Source of the DNA: CAZRVH01 sp964608325
GTDB taxonomy: Bacteria > Patescibacteriota > Gracilibacteria > Peribacterales > Peribacteraceae
Assembly (NCBI GenBank): GCA_964608325.1
Contig: CAZSMX010000024.1
Location: 1-10,596 of the forward strand
Length of the DNA: 10,596 nt
Direction: 5' to 3'
Shown: positions 5,948 to 10,596 of the stretch, piece after piece
Numbering within the stretch: the first letter of the stretch is position 1
Layout: each line of letters starts with the position of its first letter
Position numbers and translations under genes: made by a program
The notes under the pieces: model-generated
The model's database searches: none
What the model saw: the letters and a program-made list of their open reading frames with translations, nothing else
Told to the model about the DNA's origin: nothing

Positions 5948-6709
5948 GTGCGGATAGCATCGTTGTCACCGGCCGCGACGGAAATCCTGTTTTTGCTCGG
6001 GCGGGGGAAGGACATCGTGTGTACGGACCAGTTCAGCAATTACCCGGAGGACACGAAGGCGATCGCGCATCTGCGGGACCATCAGAAGATGGATATCGCG
6101 GAGATCAAAGCCCACCAACCAGATCTCATCCTCACGGCGACCGTCGTGCAGGAGAAATTGGCGGCGATGCTGAAGGCCGCGGAATTGCCCGTGGTCCATC
6201 AGGATCCGCGCACGCTGGATGCCGTCTACGAGAGCATCAAGGCGCTTGGCATCATCGTGGAAAAGGAGAAGGAAGCGGCGGAGTTAGTCGTGAAAATGAA
6301 GAGGGAGTTCGACGCGGTGAAGCAGAAGGCGAAGCTGATGGGGAAGAAGCCGAAGGTCTACGTGGAGGAATGGCATTTGCCGCCCATGGCCAGCGGCAAC
6401 TGGGTGCCGGAGGTCGTGGCGGCCGCGGGCGGCACCGCGTTTCCCATCAAGTCGGGGGAATTGAGCAGGGAAGTGACGCTTGCCGAGGTGCAGGCGTTCG
6501 ATCCGGATCTCATCGTCATCAGCTGGTGCGGGGCGGGAAGATTGAGCGATAAGAACCTCGTGATGAAACGCGAAGGATGGGACTCTTTAAGGGCGGTCCA
6601 AAACAACCACGTACGAGTGATCGACGACTCGCTTCTGAACCGTCCCGGGCCGCGCTTGGCGGAAGGTGCAAAGCAATTGTTCGGATGGTTGTTTGAAATC
6701 CTGCACTGA
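5948..6709 (+). CDS. BtuF-like (cobalamin-type) binding protein without signal peptide
   Basis: The 253-residue protein matches the class III periplasmic binding fold (COG0614, BtuF/FepB type). It begins M-R-I-A-S-L-S-P-A-A-T-E-I (1-13), then shows the helical backbone region (about 100-130), EEWHLPP (140-146), NWVPE (151-155) and NRPGPRLAEGA (231-241). These resemble BtuF-like cobalamin-binding proteins. Such proteins are normally exported, but this one starts directly with the first strand of the domain. An in-frame TAG at 5933-5935 excludes a longer product with a signal peptide. It is therefore either cytoplasmic or exported another way. No BtuC or BtuD transporter genes are adjacent. GTG at 5948 is supported by the -10 element 6 nt upstream. 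Ligand is unknown; cobalamin is only a family-based guess. Confidence 0.85.
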   Translation: MRIASLSPAATEILFLLGRGKDIVCTDQFSNYPEDTKAIAHLRDHQKMDIAEIKAHQPDLILTATVVQEKLAAMLKAAELPVVHQDPRTLDAVYESIKALGIIVEKEKEAAELVVKMKREFDAVKQKAKLMGKKPKVYVEEWHLPPMASGNWVPEVVAAAGGTAFPIKSGELSREVTLAEVQAFDPDLIVISWCGAGRLSDKNLVMKREGWDSLRAVQNNHVRVIDDSLLNRPGPRLAEGAKQLFGWLFEILH

Positions 6710-6739
6710 CGTATCTTTGGATCCCGTACCACTCCCATT

Positions 6740-7666
6740 ATGTTCGACGTGATGATCATCGGCACCGGAATCGCCGGCTACACCGCCGCCATTTACGCCG
6801 CGCGCTACAAACTCTCCACGTTCATCGTCGGCGGGGTGGAAGGGGGGCTGGGCATCACGGCCGCGGAAGTCGGCAACTGGCCGGGCAGCATCGAGATCGC
6901 GGGGCCGGACCTTATGGAGAACTTCAAGAACCACGCCTACAGCTTCGAGAATGTGACCCACAAGAACGCGTGGGTGAAGAGCATCGAAAAGAAAGACGGA
7001 TCGTTCGTGTTGCACCTGGATGACGCATCCTCGGTCGAGGGGAAGACGATCATCTTCGCCATGGGGTCCAACAAGCGCCATCTGGGCATTCCCGGGGAAA
7101 CGGAGTTCTCGGGCAAGGGCGTTACGTACTGCGCCACGTGCGATGCGTTCTTTTACCGCAACAAGACCGTTGCCGTTATCGGAGGAGGGGATAGCGCCGT
7201 CGAGGGTGCCGCCATTGCGGCGCAGGTGGCCAAAAAGGTGTATCTCATCCATCGCCGCGATACGTTCCGTGCCGAGCCGTACTGGGTGGACAAGGTGAAG
7301 GAGAAGGAAAACGTCACGTTGGTTCTGAACACCCATGTCACCGGCATCCACGGTGACCAAAAGGTGACGGGCATCAGCCTCGACAAGCCTTTCGAGGGTT
7401 CGGAGCAACTCGCCTTGGACGGCGTGTTCATCGAAATCGGCGCGGATCCTGCGACGGCGCTCCCCAAATCCATCGGCTGCGCCGTGGACGAAAAAGGGTT
7501 CCTGGATGTCGATAAGGCGATGCGCACGGCGGTTCCGGGTGTCTTCGGAGCGGGGGATATCACCAACGCCAGCAACTACTTCGCCCAGTTCACCACTGCC
7601 GCAGGCGAGGGTGCCACCGCCGCGAACAGCGCTTTCCACTACCTCCAGACCGGAGGAAAGCACTGA
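6740..7666 (+). CDS. trxB: Thioredoxin-reductase-like FAD/NADPH oxidoreductase
   Basis: The enzyme should pass electrons from NADPH through FAD to a CxxC disulfide and then to thioredoxin or a similar partner in the cytoplasm. The 308 residues have the usual TrxB length and order: FAD-binding GTGIAG (8-13), redox pair C-A-T-C (131-134), NADPH-binding GGGDSA (148-153), HRRDTFR (171-177) for the 2'-phosphate, and G-A-G-D-I-T (270-275) for FAD. The C-terminal stretch reads NYFAQFTTAAGEGATAA, lacking the R-Q typical of E. coli TrxB, so the partner may differ from classical thioredoxin. No thioredoxin gene is nearby. The start lies 7 nt after a weak TACCAC (6727-6732). Confidence 0.85.
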   Translation: MFDVMIIGTGIAGYTAAIYAARYKLSTFIVGGVEGGLGITAAEVGNWPGSIEIAGPDLMENFKNHAYSFENVTHKNAWVKSIEKKDGSFVLHLDDASSVEGKTIIFAMGSNKRHLGIPGETEFSGKGVTYCATCDAFFYRNKTVAVIGGGDSAVEGAAIAAQVAKKVYLIHRRDTFRAEPYWVDKVKEKENVTLVLNTHVTGIHGDQKVTGISLDKPFEGSEQLALDGVFIEIGADPATALPKSIGCAVDEKGFLDVDKAMRTAVPGVFGAGDITNASNYFAQFTTAAGEGATAANSAFHYLQTGGKH

Positions 7667-7693
7667 ATCGGCGTTTATAAGCCAGAAATGCCC

Positions 7694-7721
7694 TTGCGGC
7701 TCGCATTTTTCTCCGTATAGT
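7694..7721 (+). promoter_or_regulatory. rpmG promoter
   Basis: TTGCGG (7694-7699), a 16-nt spacer and TATAGT (7716-7721, 5 of 6) precede the ATG at 7731 by 9 nt. A weak stem AAATGC/GCATTT (7686-7708) with a short T run surrounds the -35 and might end the upstream transcript. Confidence 0.6.
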
Positions 7722-7730
7722 GTGCCCACT

Positions 7731-7922
7731 ATGCCACGTGGAAAGCGCACCGTTTTCGCCATTTACTGCAAGGAATCCGATAACCGCATCGGAACCGTCC
7801 GCTTGCACAAGCAGAACTCCAAGGGGGTTGGCTGGAAGGAATTCAAGCCCGAGAAGTACTGCCCGGTCTGCAAGAAGCGTGTAGAAACGAAGTTGAAGGA
7901 AGAGAAGCACTCCAGCAACTAA
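7731..7922 (+). CDS. rpmG: 50S ribosomal protein bL33
   Basis: This 63-residue basic protein resembles bL33 of the large ribosomal subunit. It has the N-terminal K-R-x-x-x-A-I-Y-C strand (5-13) and the C-terminal KYCPVCKKRVETKLKEEKH (42-60), close to the K-Y-C-P-x-C-x-K pattern of zinc-binding L33. Cysteines are present at 13, 44 and 47. A fourth one near residue 16, which would complete a C4 zinc site, is missing (C-K-E-S), so the zinc site may be incomplete or the protein may be of an intermediate type. It stands alone with its own promoter and no leader. The start is fixed by the TATAGT element and the basic N-terminus. Another short zinc-ribbon protein is the main alternative. Confidence 0.7.
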   Translation: MPRGKRTVFAIYCKESDNRIGTVRLHKQNSKGVGWKEFKPEKYCPVCKKRVETKLKEEKHSSN

Positions 7923-7931
7923 AGACGTCAC

Positions 7932-7958
7932 GAAAGACAACCCTCCGGGTTTTCTTTC
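7932..7958 (+). terminator. Probable rpmG terminator
   Basis: GAAAGACAACCC and GGGTTTTCTTTC form a 12-bp stem with one mismatch and the 3-nt loop TCC. Read as a shorter hairpin, AACCC/GGGTT is followed directly by TTCTTTC, the usual shape of a weak intrinsic terminator. It begins 10 nt after the rpmG stop codon. Confidence 0.5.
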
Positions 7959-7990
7959 ATGGGCTATCTTTCCGGCAGGGAGTCGCTCCA

Positions 7991-8027
7991 GCGAAAGCGG
8001 AGCTTCCGCTTCGCGACGGTTTGTTTT
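7991..8027 (+). terminator. Second hairpin with trailing T-rich tract
   Basis: GCGAAAGCGGA (7991-8001) pairs with TCCGCTTCGC (8005-8014) around a 3-nt loop, with one bulged A. GACGG and TTTGTTTT follow. It could be a backup terminator between rpmG and the next promoter, or a small structured RNA element. The T tract is separated from the stem by 5-6 nt, which lowers confidence. Confidence 0.4.
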
Positions 8028-8055
8028 ATCGGTTCCATGCTGTTGGGGATTGAAC

Positions 8056-8061
8056 TATAGT
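8056..8061 (+). promoter_or_regulatory. -10 element of the Nudix gene
   Basis: TATAGT (5 of 6) ends 6 nt before GTG 8068. An in-frame TTG at 8050 would place the start codon upstream of the -10, so GTG is preferred. No convincing -35 is present at 17 nt (TTCCAT). Confidence 0.5.
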
Positions 8062-8067
8062 TTCGCC

Positions 8068-8541
8068 GTGACCGATTGCTATCGCGAAGCGGCGTCCATC
8101 CTCCTCCTCCGTCCCGGTGAAAACGGCGGATGGGACGATTTCGAAGTATTTCTCATCCACAAGCCGCGCAAAAAGGACGCCTGGCAGCTTCCGCAGGGTG
8201 GCAAAGAATCGGGGGAGACCGACGAACAGTGTGCCGTGCGCGAATTAAAGGAGGAGGCGGGGATCGGGGGAGTGACGGTTCTGGGCGTCAGCAACGATAT
8301 TTACCAGTACGATTTCCCGAAGTCCTACCGCCGCTTCCGGCCCGATAACATCTGCGGCCAGAAGATTGCGTTCGTCATCGGGACCGTTGGCAGGGATGCG
8401 GAACCGAAGCTGGATGGCGTAGAGGTGAATGACTGCGCGTGGGTGAAGCCCAAGGGAATCGGAAAGTACGTGCGACGCAAAGAATACTTTGCATTGGTGA
8501 AGGGGCTCATCGATGAAGCCCGGGAATTGCTGCGCGCCTAG
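8068..8541 (+). CDS. RppH-like Nudix hydrolase
   Basis: This 157-residue protein has a perfect Nudix box at 44-66: G-x5-E-x7-R-E-L-x-E-E-x-G-I. Its acidic residues bind the divalent metals that position the diphosphate. The preceding W-Q-L-P-Q-G-G (39-45) and the later Y-D-F-P...R-P-D-N-I-C-G-Q-K (81-99) resemble RppH and the related dinucleoside polyphosphate hydrolases. RppH removes pyrophosphate from the 5' end of triphosphorylated mRNA and starts its decay. The substrate cannot be settled from sequence, since Ap4A hydrolases are close relatives. The gene has its own -10 and the next gene, recF, starts 27 nt after its stop with another -10, so the two need not be co-regulated. Confidence 0.85.
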   Translation: MTDCYREAASILLLRPGENGGWDDFEVFLIHKPRKKDAWQLPQGGKESGETDEQCAVRELKEEAGIGGVTVLGVSNDIYQYDFPKSYRRFRPDNICGQKIAFVIGTVGRDAEPKLDGVEVNDCAWVKPKGIGKYVRRKEYFALVKGLIDEARELLRA

Positions 8542-8551
8542 GAAGGGAACC

Positions 8552-8560
8552 TGCTACCCT
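8552..8560 (+). promoter_or_regulatory. Candidate extended -10 of recF
   Basis: TGCTACCCT is TGn plus TACCCT (4 of 6), ending 8 nt before GTG 8569. There is no -35 at a usable distance. Read-through from the Nudix gene is also possible, as only 27 nt separate the two coding regions. Confidence 0.4.
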
Positions 8561-8568
8561 TGTTTCCC

Positions 8569-9666
8569 GTGCGCATCCTGTCCCTCGAGCTCCGGCAGTT
8601 CCGCAATTACGCAACCCAGGATGTGACGTTCCATAATACGGCGGCACATCTTTTCTACGGGAAGAACGGAAGCGGAAAGACGAATTTGCTGGAAGCGGTT
8701 TCCGTTCTCTCGCTCACGCGCTCGTGCCGCGGGCGCGAGGATGTTGATCTGGTCCAGTGGGAACAGTCGTTCTACCGCGTGAAGGCCAAGGTCCGGTCCG
8801 ATGCCGGCGATGAACATATGATCGAAGTGGTGAGTGAAGTGGCGCCGCGCCGCCGCAAGGCTCTTTTCATCAACGACGTGAAAGCGGATGCGTCGTCGTA
8901 TGTCGGGTTCTTGCCGACAGTGACGTTCCTGCCCCAGGATTTGGAATTGTTCACCGGGCCCCCCGCCGAACGCCGCCGGTTCCTGGATCAATTGCTCTCG
9001 CAGGTGTCCTCGGAATACATGATCACCTTGTCTCACTATCAAAAGATCCTGCAGCAGCGCAACGCGCTCCTGAAGCGCATCGCTGCGGGGTATGAAAAGG
9101 AGGAGGCGCTGGATTTGTGGGAGAATGAGTTGGCGGAGAAGGGTTCGGTGATCACGCTCGCGCGTTTGGAGCTCATCGGTACGCTGAACCTGTCGTTCCA
9201 TCAGGAGCTGGCGAACCTGGAAGAGGATTGGAACGTCCTTCTGCGCTACAACCGCAAGACCCAGCAGACGACGCGCGAAGGATTGGCTGCCGAAATGCGC
9301 GAGCTCTACAAAACGACACGGACGAAGGATATCGCGACGCAGTCGACCCACGTGGGTCCGCACCGCGAGGACTGGATGGTGGAACGCGACGGACGTCCGT
9401 TGCCTGCCTTTGCTTCCCGCGGACAGGAGCGTGTCTGCGTTCTGGCGCTGCTTTTCCTGGAGGTGTCATACCTGGAGCTGAAGAGAGGGGAGAAGCCGGT
9501 CGTGTTGCTCGATGATGCCTTCTCCGAACTCGATGATGCCCACCAGACGGCGCTCCTCAAGACGCTTGCGGGCAACCAGGTGATCATGACGGCCGTGCGC
9601 GTGCCGGAGAATGCCGAAAACACCGGTCTCTACAACGTGGAGAAGGGGATGGTGGAGTACAAATAG
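8569..9666 (+). CDS. recF: RecF, DNA repair and gap-loading ATPase
   Basis: RecF is an SMC-like ATPase that binds single-strand gap junctions and, with RecO and RecR, helps load RecA. At 365 residues it has family length. Visible features are the start M-R-I-L-S-L-E-L-R-Q-F-R-N-Y, Walker A GKNGSGKT (31-38), FLPQDLELFTGPPAERRRFLD (120-140), H-V-G-P-H-R-E-D (261-268), the signature S-R-G-Q-E-R (283-288) and Walker B/D-loop VVLLDDAFSELDD (311-323). GTG 8569 gives the typical N-terminus; a TTG three codons earlier overlaps the -10. The common dnaA-dnaN-recF-gyrB arrangement is absent, since neither dnaN nor gyrB flanks it. It converges with ruvC, another recombination gene. Confidence 0.96.
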   Translation: MRILSLELRQFRNYATQDVTFHNTAAHLFYGKNGSGKTNLLEAVSVLSLTRSCRGREDVDLVQWEQSFYRVKAKVRSDAGDEHMIEVVSEVAPRRRKALFINDVKADASSYVGFLPTVTFLPQDLELFTGPPAERRRFLDQLLSQVSSEYMITLSHYQKILQQRNALLKRIAAGYEKEEALDLWENELAEKGSVITLARLELIGTLNLSFHQELANLEEDWNVLLRYNRKTQQTTREGLAAEMRELYKTTRTKDIATQSTHVGPHREDWMVERDGRPLPAFASRGQERVCVLALLFLEVSYLELKRGEKPVVLLDDAFSELDDAHQTALLKTLAGNQVIMTAVRVPENAENTGLYNVEKGMVEYK

Positions 9667-9706
9667 ACCTCCCACTACCGGCGGGAGAGGGTCGGGGTGA
9701 GGGCGG
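9667..9706. repeat. REP-like GC-rich palindromic element between recF and ruvC
   Basis: CTCCC (9670-9674 region) pairs with GGGAG (9683-9687) around a 9-nt loop, followed by AGGGTCGGGGTGAGGG. This word pattern resembles the dispersed intergenic CCCTCACCCC-ACCCTCTCCC elements seen in many bacterial genomes, from memory. It fills nearly the whole 46 nt between two convergent genes and could serve as a bidirectional terminator. Copy number cannot be checked within this window. Confidence 0.55.
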
Positions 9707-9712
9707 AAAAGG

Positions 9713-10204
9713 TCAGACTTGGATGAGGCTCGTGTGCTGCTGCAGCGCACCGAACACGGCCAGTGCCAGCGCATCCGCCGCGTCATCGGGCTTGGGGACC
9801 TGCTGCAGTTTCAGCATGTGCATCAGCATCGTTTGCATCTGCTTCTTGTCCGCGCCTCCGTCTCCCGTAATTCCGCTCTTTAATTGCATCGGGGATGCCT
9901 CCAGCATGCGGATGCCCCGTTCCGCCACCGCGCAAATGATCACGCCGCGGGCATGGGCGACGTCCAGGGCGGTCGTTTGATTCTTGGAGAAGAAGAGCTG
10001 TTCGATCACCACCAGGTCCGGCTTCGTCTCATCTAAAAACTCATCCAGGTCCTTCCGGATTTCCACCAATCGGTCCGCGAACGGCATGCCGGCAGGGGTT
10101 TCGATGGTCAGCCATTCCACTACGTTCAGGTCCGACGCGTGGGTGCTGTCGATCACGCCCAGTCCGATGGTGGCGAAGCCGGGGTCGATGCCTAGTATTC
10201 GCAT
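9713..10204 (-). CDS. ruvC: RuvC, Holliday junction resolvase
   Basis: RuvC dimers cut Holliday junctions after branch migration by RuvAB. The 163-residue protein has the RNase H-like fold markers: M-R-I-L-G-I-D-P-G (1-9, catalytic D7), V-I-E-Q-L-F-F (66-72, catalytic E68), ITGDGGADKKQ (112-122) with basic residues for DNA, and D-D-A-A-D-A-L-A (140-147), where D141 and D144 match the last two catalytic acids. Length is close to the usual 170. The ATG at 10204 lies 6 nt after TATACT, so the mRNA would be leaderless. ruvA and ruvB, often adjacent, are not in the window. The promoter is embedded in a G-run-rich stretch of the template strand. Confidence 0.97.
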   Translation of the reverse strand: MRILGIDPGFATIGLGVIDSTHASDLNVVEWLTIETPAGMPFADRLVEIRKDLDEFLDETKPDLVVIEQLFFSKNQTTALDVAHARGVIICAVAERGIRMLEASPMQLKSGITGDGGADKKQMQTMLMHMLKLQQVPKPDDAADALALAVFGALQQHTSLIQV

Positions 10205-10244
10205 GGGGGGAGTATAGGGGGCGTTGGGCGTGGGGGGTAGTGGG
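10205..10244 (+). other. G-quadruplex motif across the ruvC promoter
   Basis: Five runs of three or more G occur (10205-10210, 10217-10221, 10226-10228, 10232-10237, 10242-10244). The last four are separated by loops of 4, 3 and 4 nt, meeting the G3+N1-7 pattern. The G-rich strand is the ruvC template strand, and the -10 lies between the first two runs. Confidence 0.55.
10211..10239 (-). promoter_or_regulatory. ruvC promoter
   Basis: On the minus strand, TATACT (10216-10211, 5 of 6) ends 6 nt before the start codon. At exactly 17 nt upstream lies TACCCC (10239-10234), not a standard -35, but identical in sequence and spacing to the element upstream of the divergent gene. Confidence 0.6.
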
Positions 10245-10293
10245 TGGTTTTAAATTTTGGCTTATCCTAGCCTTTTTCCCATGCCCAACGCCC
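10219..10293. repeat. Imperfect inverted repeat between ruvC and the next gene
   Basis: GGGCGTTGGGCGTGGG (10219-10234) is the reverse complement of CCCATGCCCAACGCCC (10278-10293) with one mismatch in 16. A second, overlapping pair, CTACCCCYCACGCCC, lies on the minus strand at 10240-10226 and on the plus strand at 10293-10307, with 14 of 15 matches. The C-rich arms read as degenerate 7-mers of the form CCCNACG. The AT-rich centre (10248-10277) holds no gene. Confidence 0.65.
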
Positions 10294-10322
10294 TACCCCT
10301 CACGCCCTAAATATGCTATAAT
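10294..10322 (+). promoter_or_regulatory. Promoter of the last gene, consensus extended -10
   Basis: TGCTATAAT (10314-10322) is a perfect extended -10. TACCCC (10294-10299) lies exactly 17 nt upstream of the hexamer. The -10 ends 10 nt before ATG 10333. Confidence 0.75.
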
Positions 10323-10332
10323 AATGGGATAT

Positions 10333-10596
10333 ATGCCGTTTCCGTCGATCGCACTCCTGTCGGCTAAAAAGCGCGTCGAAAAGCACCGCCTGTTCATCGC
10401 CTTCCCGATGTTCCTGGCCATGCTGAGCGTGAGCGTCATTGCGGGTGCCCGGGCGGAGCTTGTCATGCCGGTTGATCCGGTCGACGGCACCGTTCTGACG
10501 GTCAACAAGCGCCCCGAAACGCTCATTTTGGCGAATGCCATCGCCGCGCGTCTCTTGCCGGGTACGATCATCGTCCGTGACGACGTCGCACCCATC
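10333..10596 (+). CDS. N-terminal part of an exported or membrane-anchored protein (partial)
   Basis: The frame is open from the start codon to the window edge, 88 codons without a stop. A basic segment (about 8-19, with A-K-K-R-V-E-K-H-R) precedes a hydrophobic stretch of about 20 residues (LFIAFPMFLAMLSVSVIAGA) and then A-R-A-E, a plausible signal-peptidase site. The visible mature part (LVMPVDPVDGTVLTVN...) has no motif I recognise. The strong extended -10 just upstream supports both the gene and its start. An in-frame ATG at 10324 is only 1 nt after the hexamer and is less likely. The remaining protein lies beyond the window. Confidence 0.7.
   Translation, partial: MPFPSIALLSAKKRVEKHRLFIAFPMFLAMLSVSVIAGARAELVMPVDPVDGTVLTVNKRPETLILANAIAARLLPGTIIVRDDVAPI

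Noticed and set aside
6587..7762. Long open frame (391 codons) on the minus strand opposite the thioredoxin-reductase-like gene
   Set aside because: It is antisense to a gene with all family motifs. It has no promoter, and its Arg/His/Gly-rich composition is typical of the shadow strand in GC-rich DNA.
8050..8067. TTG start for the Nudix protein
   Set aside because: The start would overlap and precede the TATAGT -10 element. GTG 8068 fits the spacing of the other genes and the protein family's N-terminus.
10259..10277. Terminator-like GGCT/AGCC stem followed by five T
   Set aside because: The stem has only 4 bp, and the site lies between two divergent promoters, where no transcript needs to end.
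9667..10332. CRISPR array or mobile element in the repeat-rich stretch around ruvC
   Set aside because: There are only two copies of short words in inverted orientation, no regular spacers, no target-site duplication and no transposase or Cas gene.

Overview
The window looks like one stretch of a bacterial chromosome with roughly 57-60% GC (estimated by eye). Every gene is housekeeping or small and hypothetical. There is no phage, transposon or CRISPR material. Several traits suggest a candidate-phyla-radiation (Patescibacteria) genome, perhaps Peregrinibacteria/Peribacteria. These are short proteins, serine-rich lipoproteins, a MurD/MurL pair, scattered unrelated neighbours, and promoters that sit directly on start codons with almost no Shine-Dalgarno sequences. 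That placement is inferred from style, not from a marker gene. TGA is used as an ordinary stop, so this is not a TGA-recoding lineage.

Layout. 1-2209: a CAT-anticodon tRNA, a DoxX-like membrane protein (minus strand), a secreted His/Cys-rich protein followed 4 nt later by grpE, then an orphan gene of about 46% GC. 2206-4808 (minus strand): a two-gene operon, murL then murD, joined by an ATGA overlap. 4838-4959: tRNA-Leu(CAA) with its own promoter. 4969-5922 (minus strand): two lipoproteins. 5948-7922 (plus strand): a signal-less BtuF-like binding protein, a thioredoxin-reductase-like flavoprotein and ribosomal protein bL33. 7932-8027: two hairpins. 8068-9666: an RppH-like Nudix hydrolase and recF. 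9713-10204: ruvC (minus strand), convergent with recF across a palindromic repeat-like element. 10205-10332: a G-rich divergent promoter region. 10333 to the end: the start of a membrane or exported protein.

Two points stand out. First, the murL-murD pair implies that D-glutamate for peptidoglycan is made by adding L-Glu to UDP-MurNAc-L-Ala and then epimerising it in place, not by a free glutamate racemase. This route was described in Xanthomonas; its presence here is inferred from recognisable MurL motifs and from an altered substrate loop in the MurD protein. Second, nearly every promoter-proximal gene has a -10-like hexamer ending 6-10 nt before its start codon, so leaderless transcription seems to be the main way genes are started. 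The tRNA-Leu gene has the same geometry.
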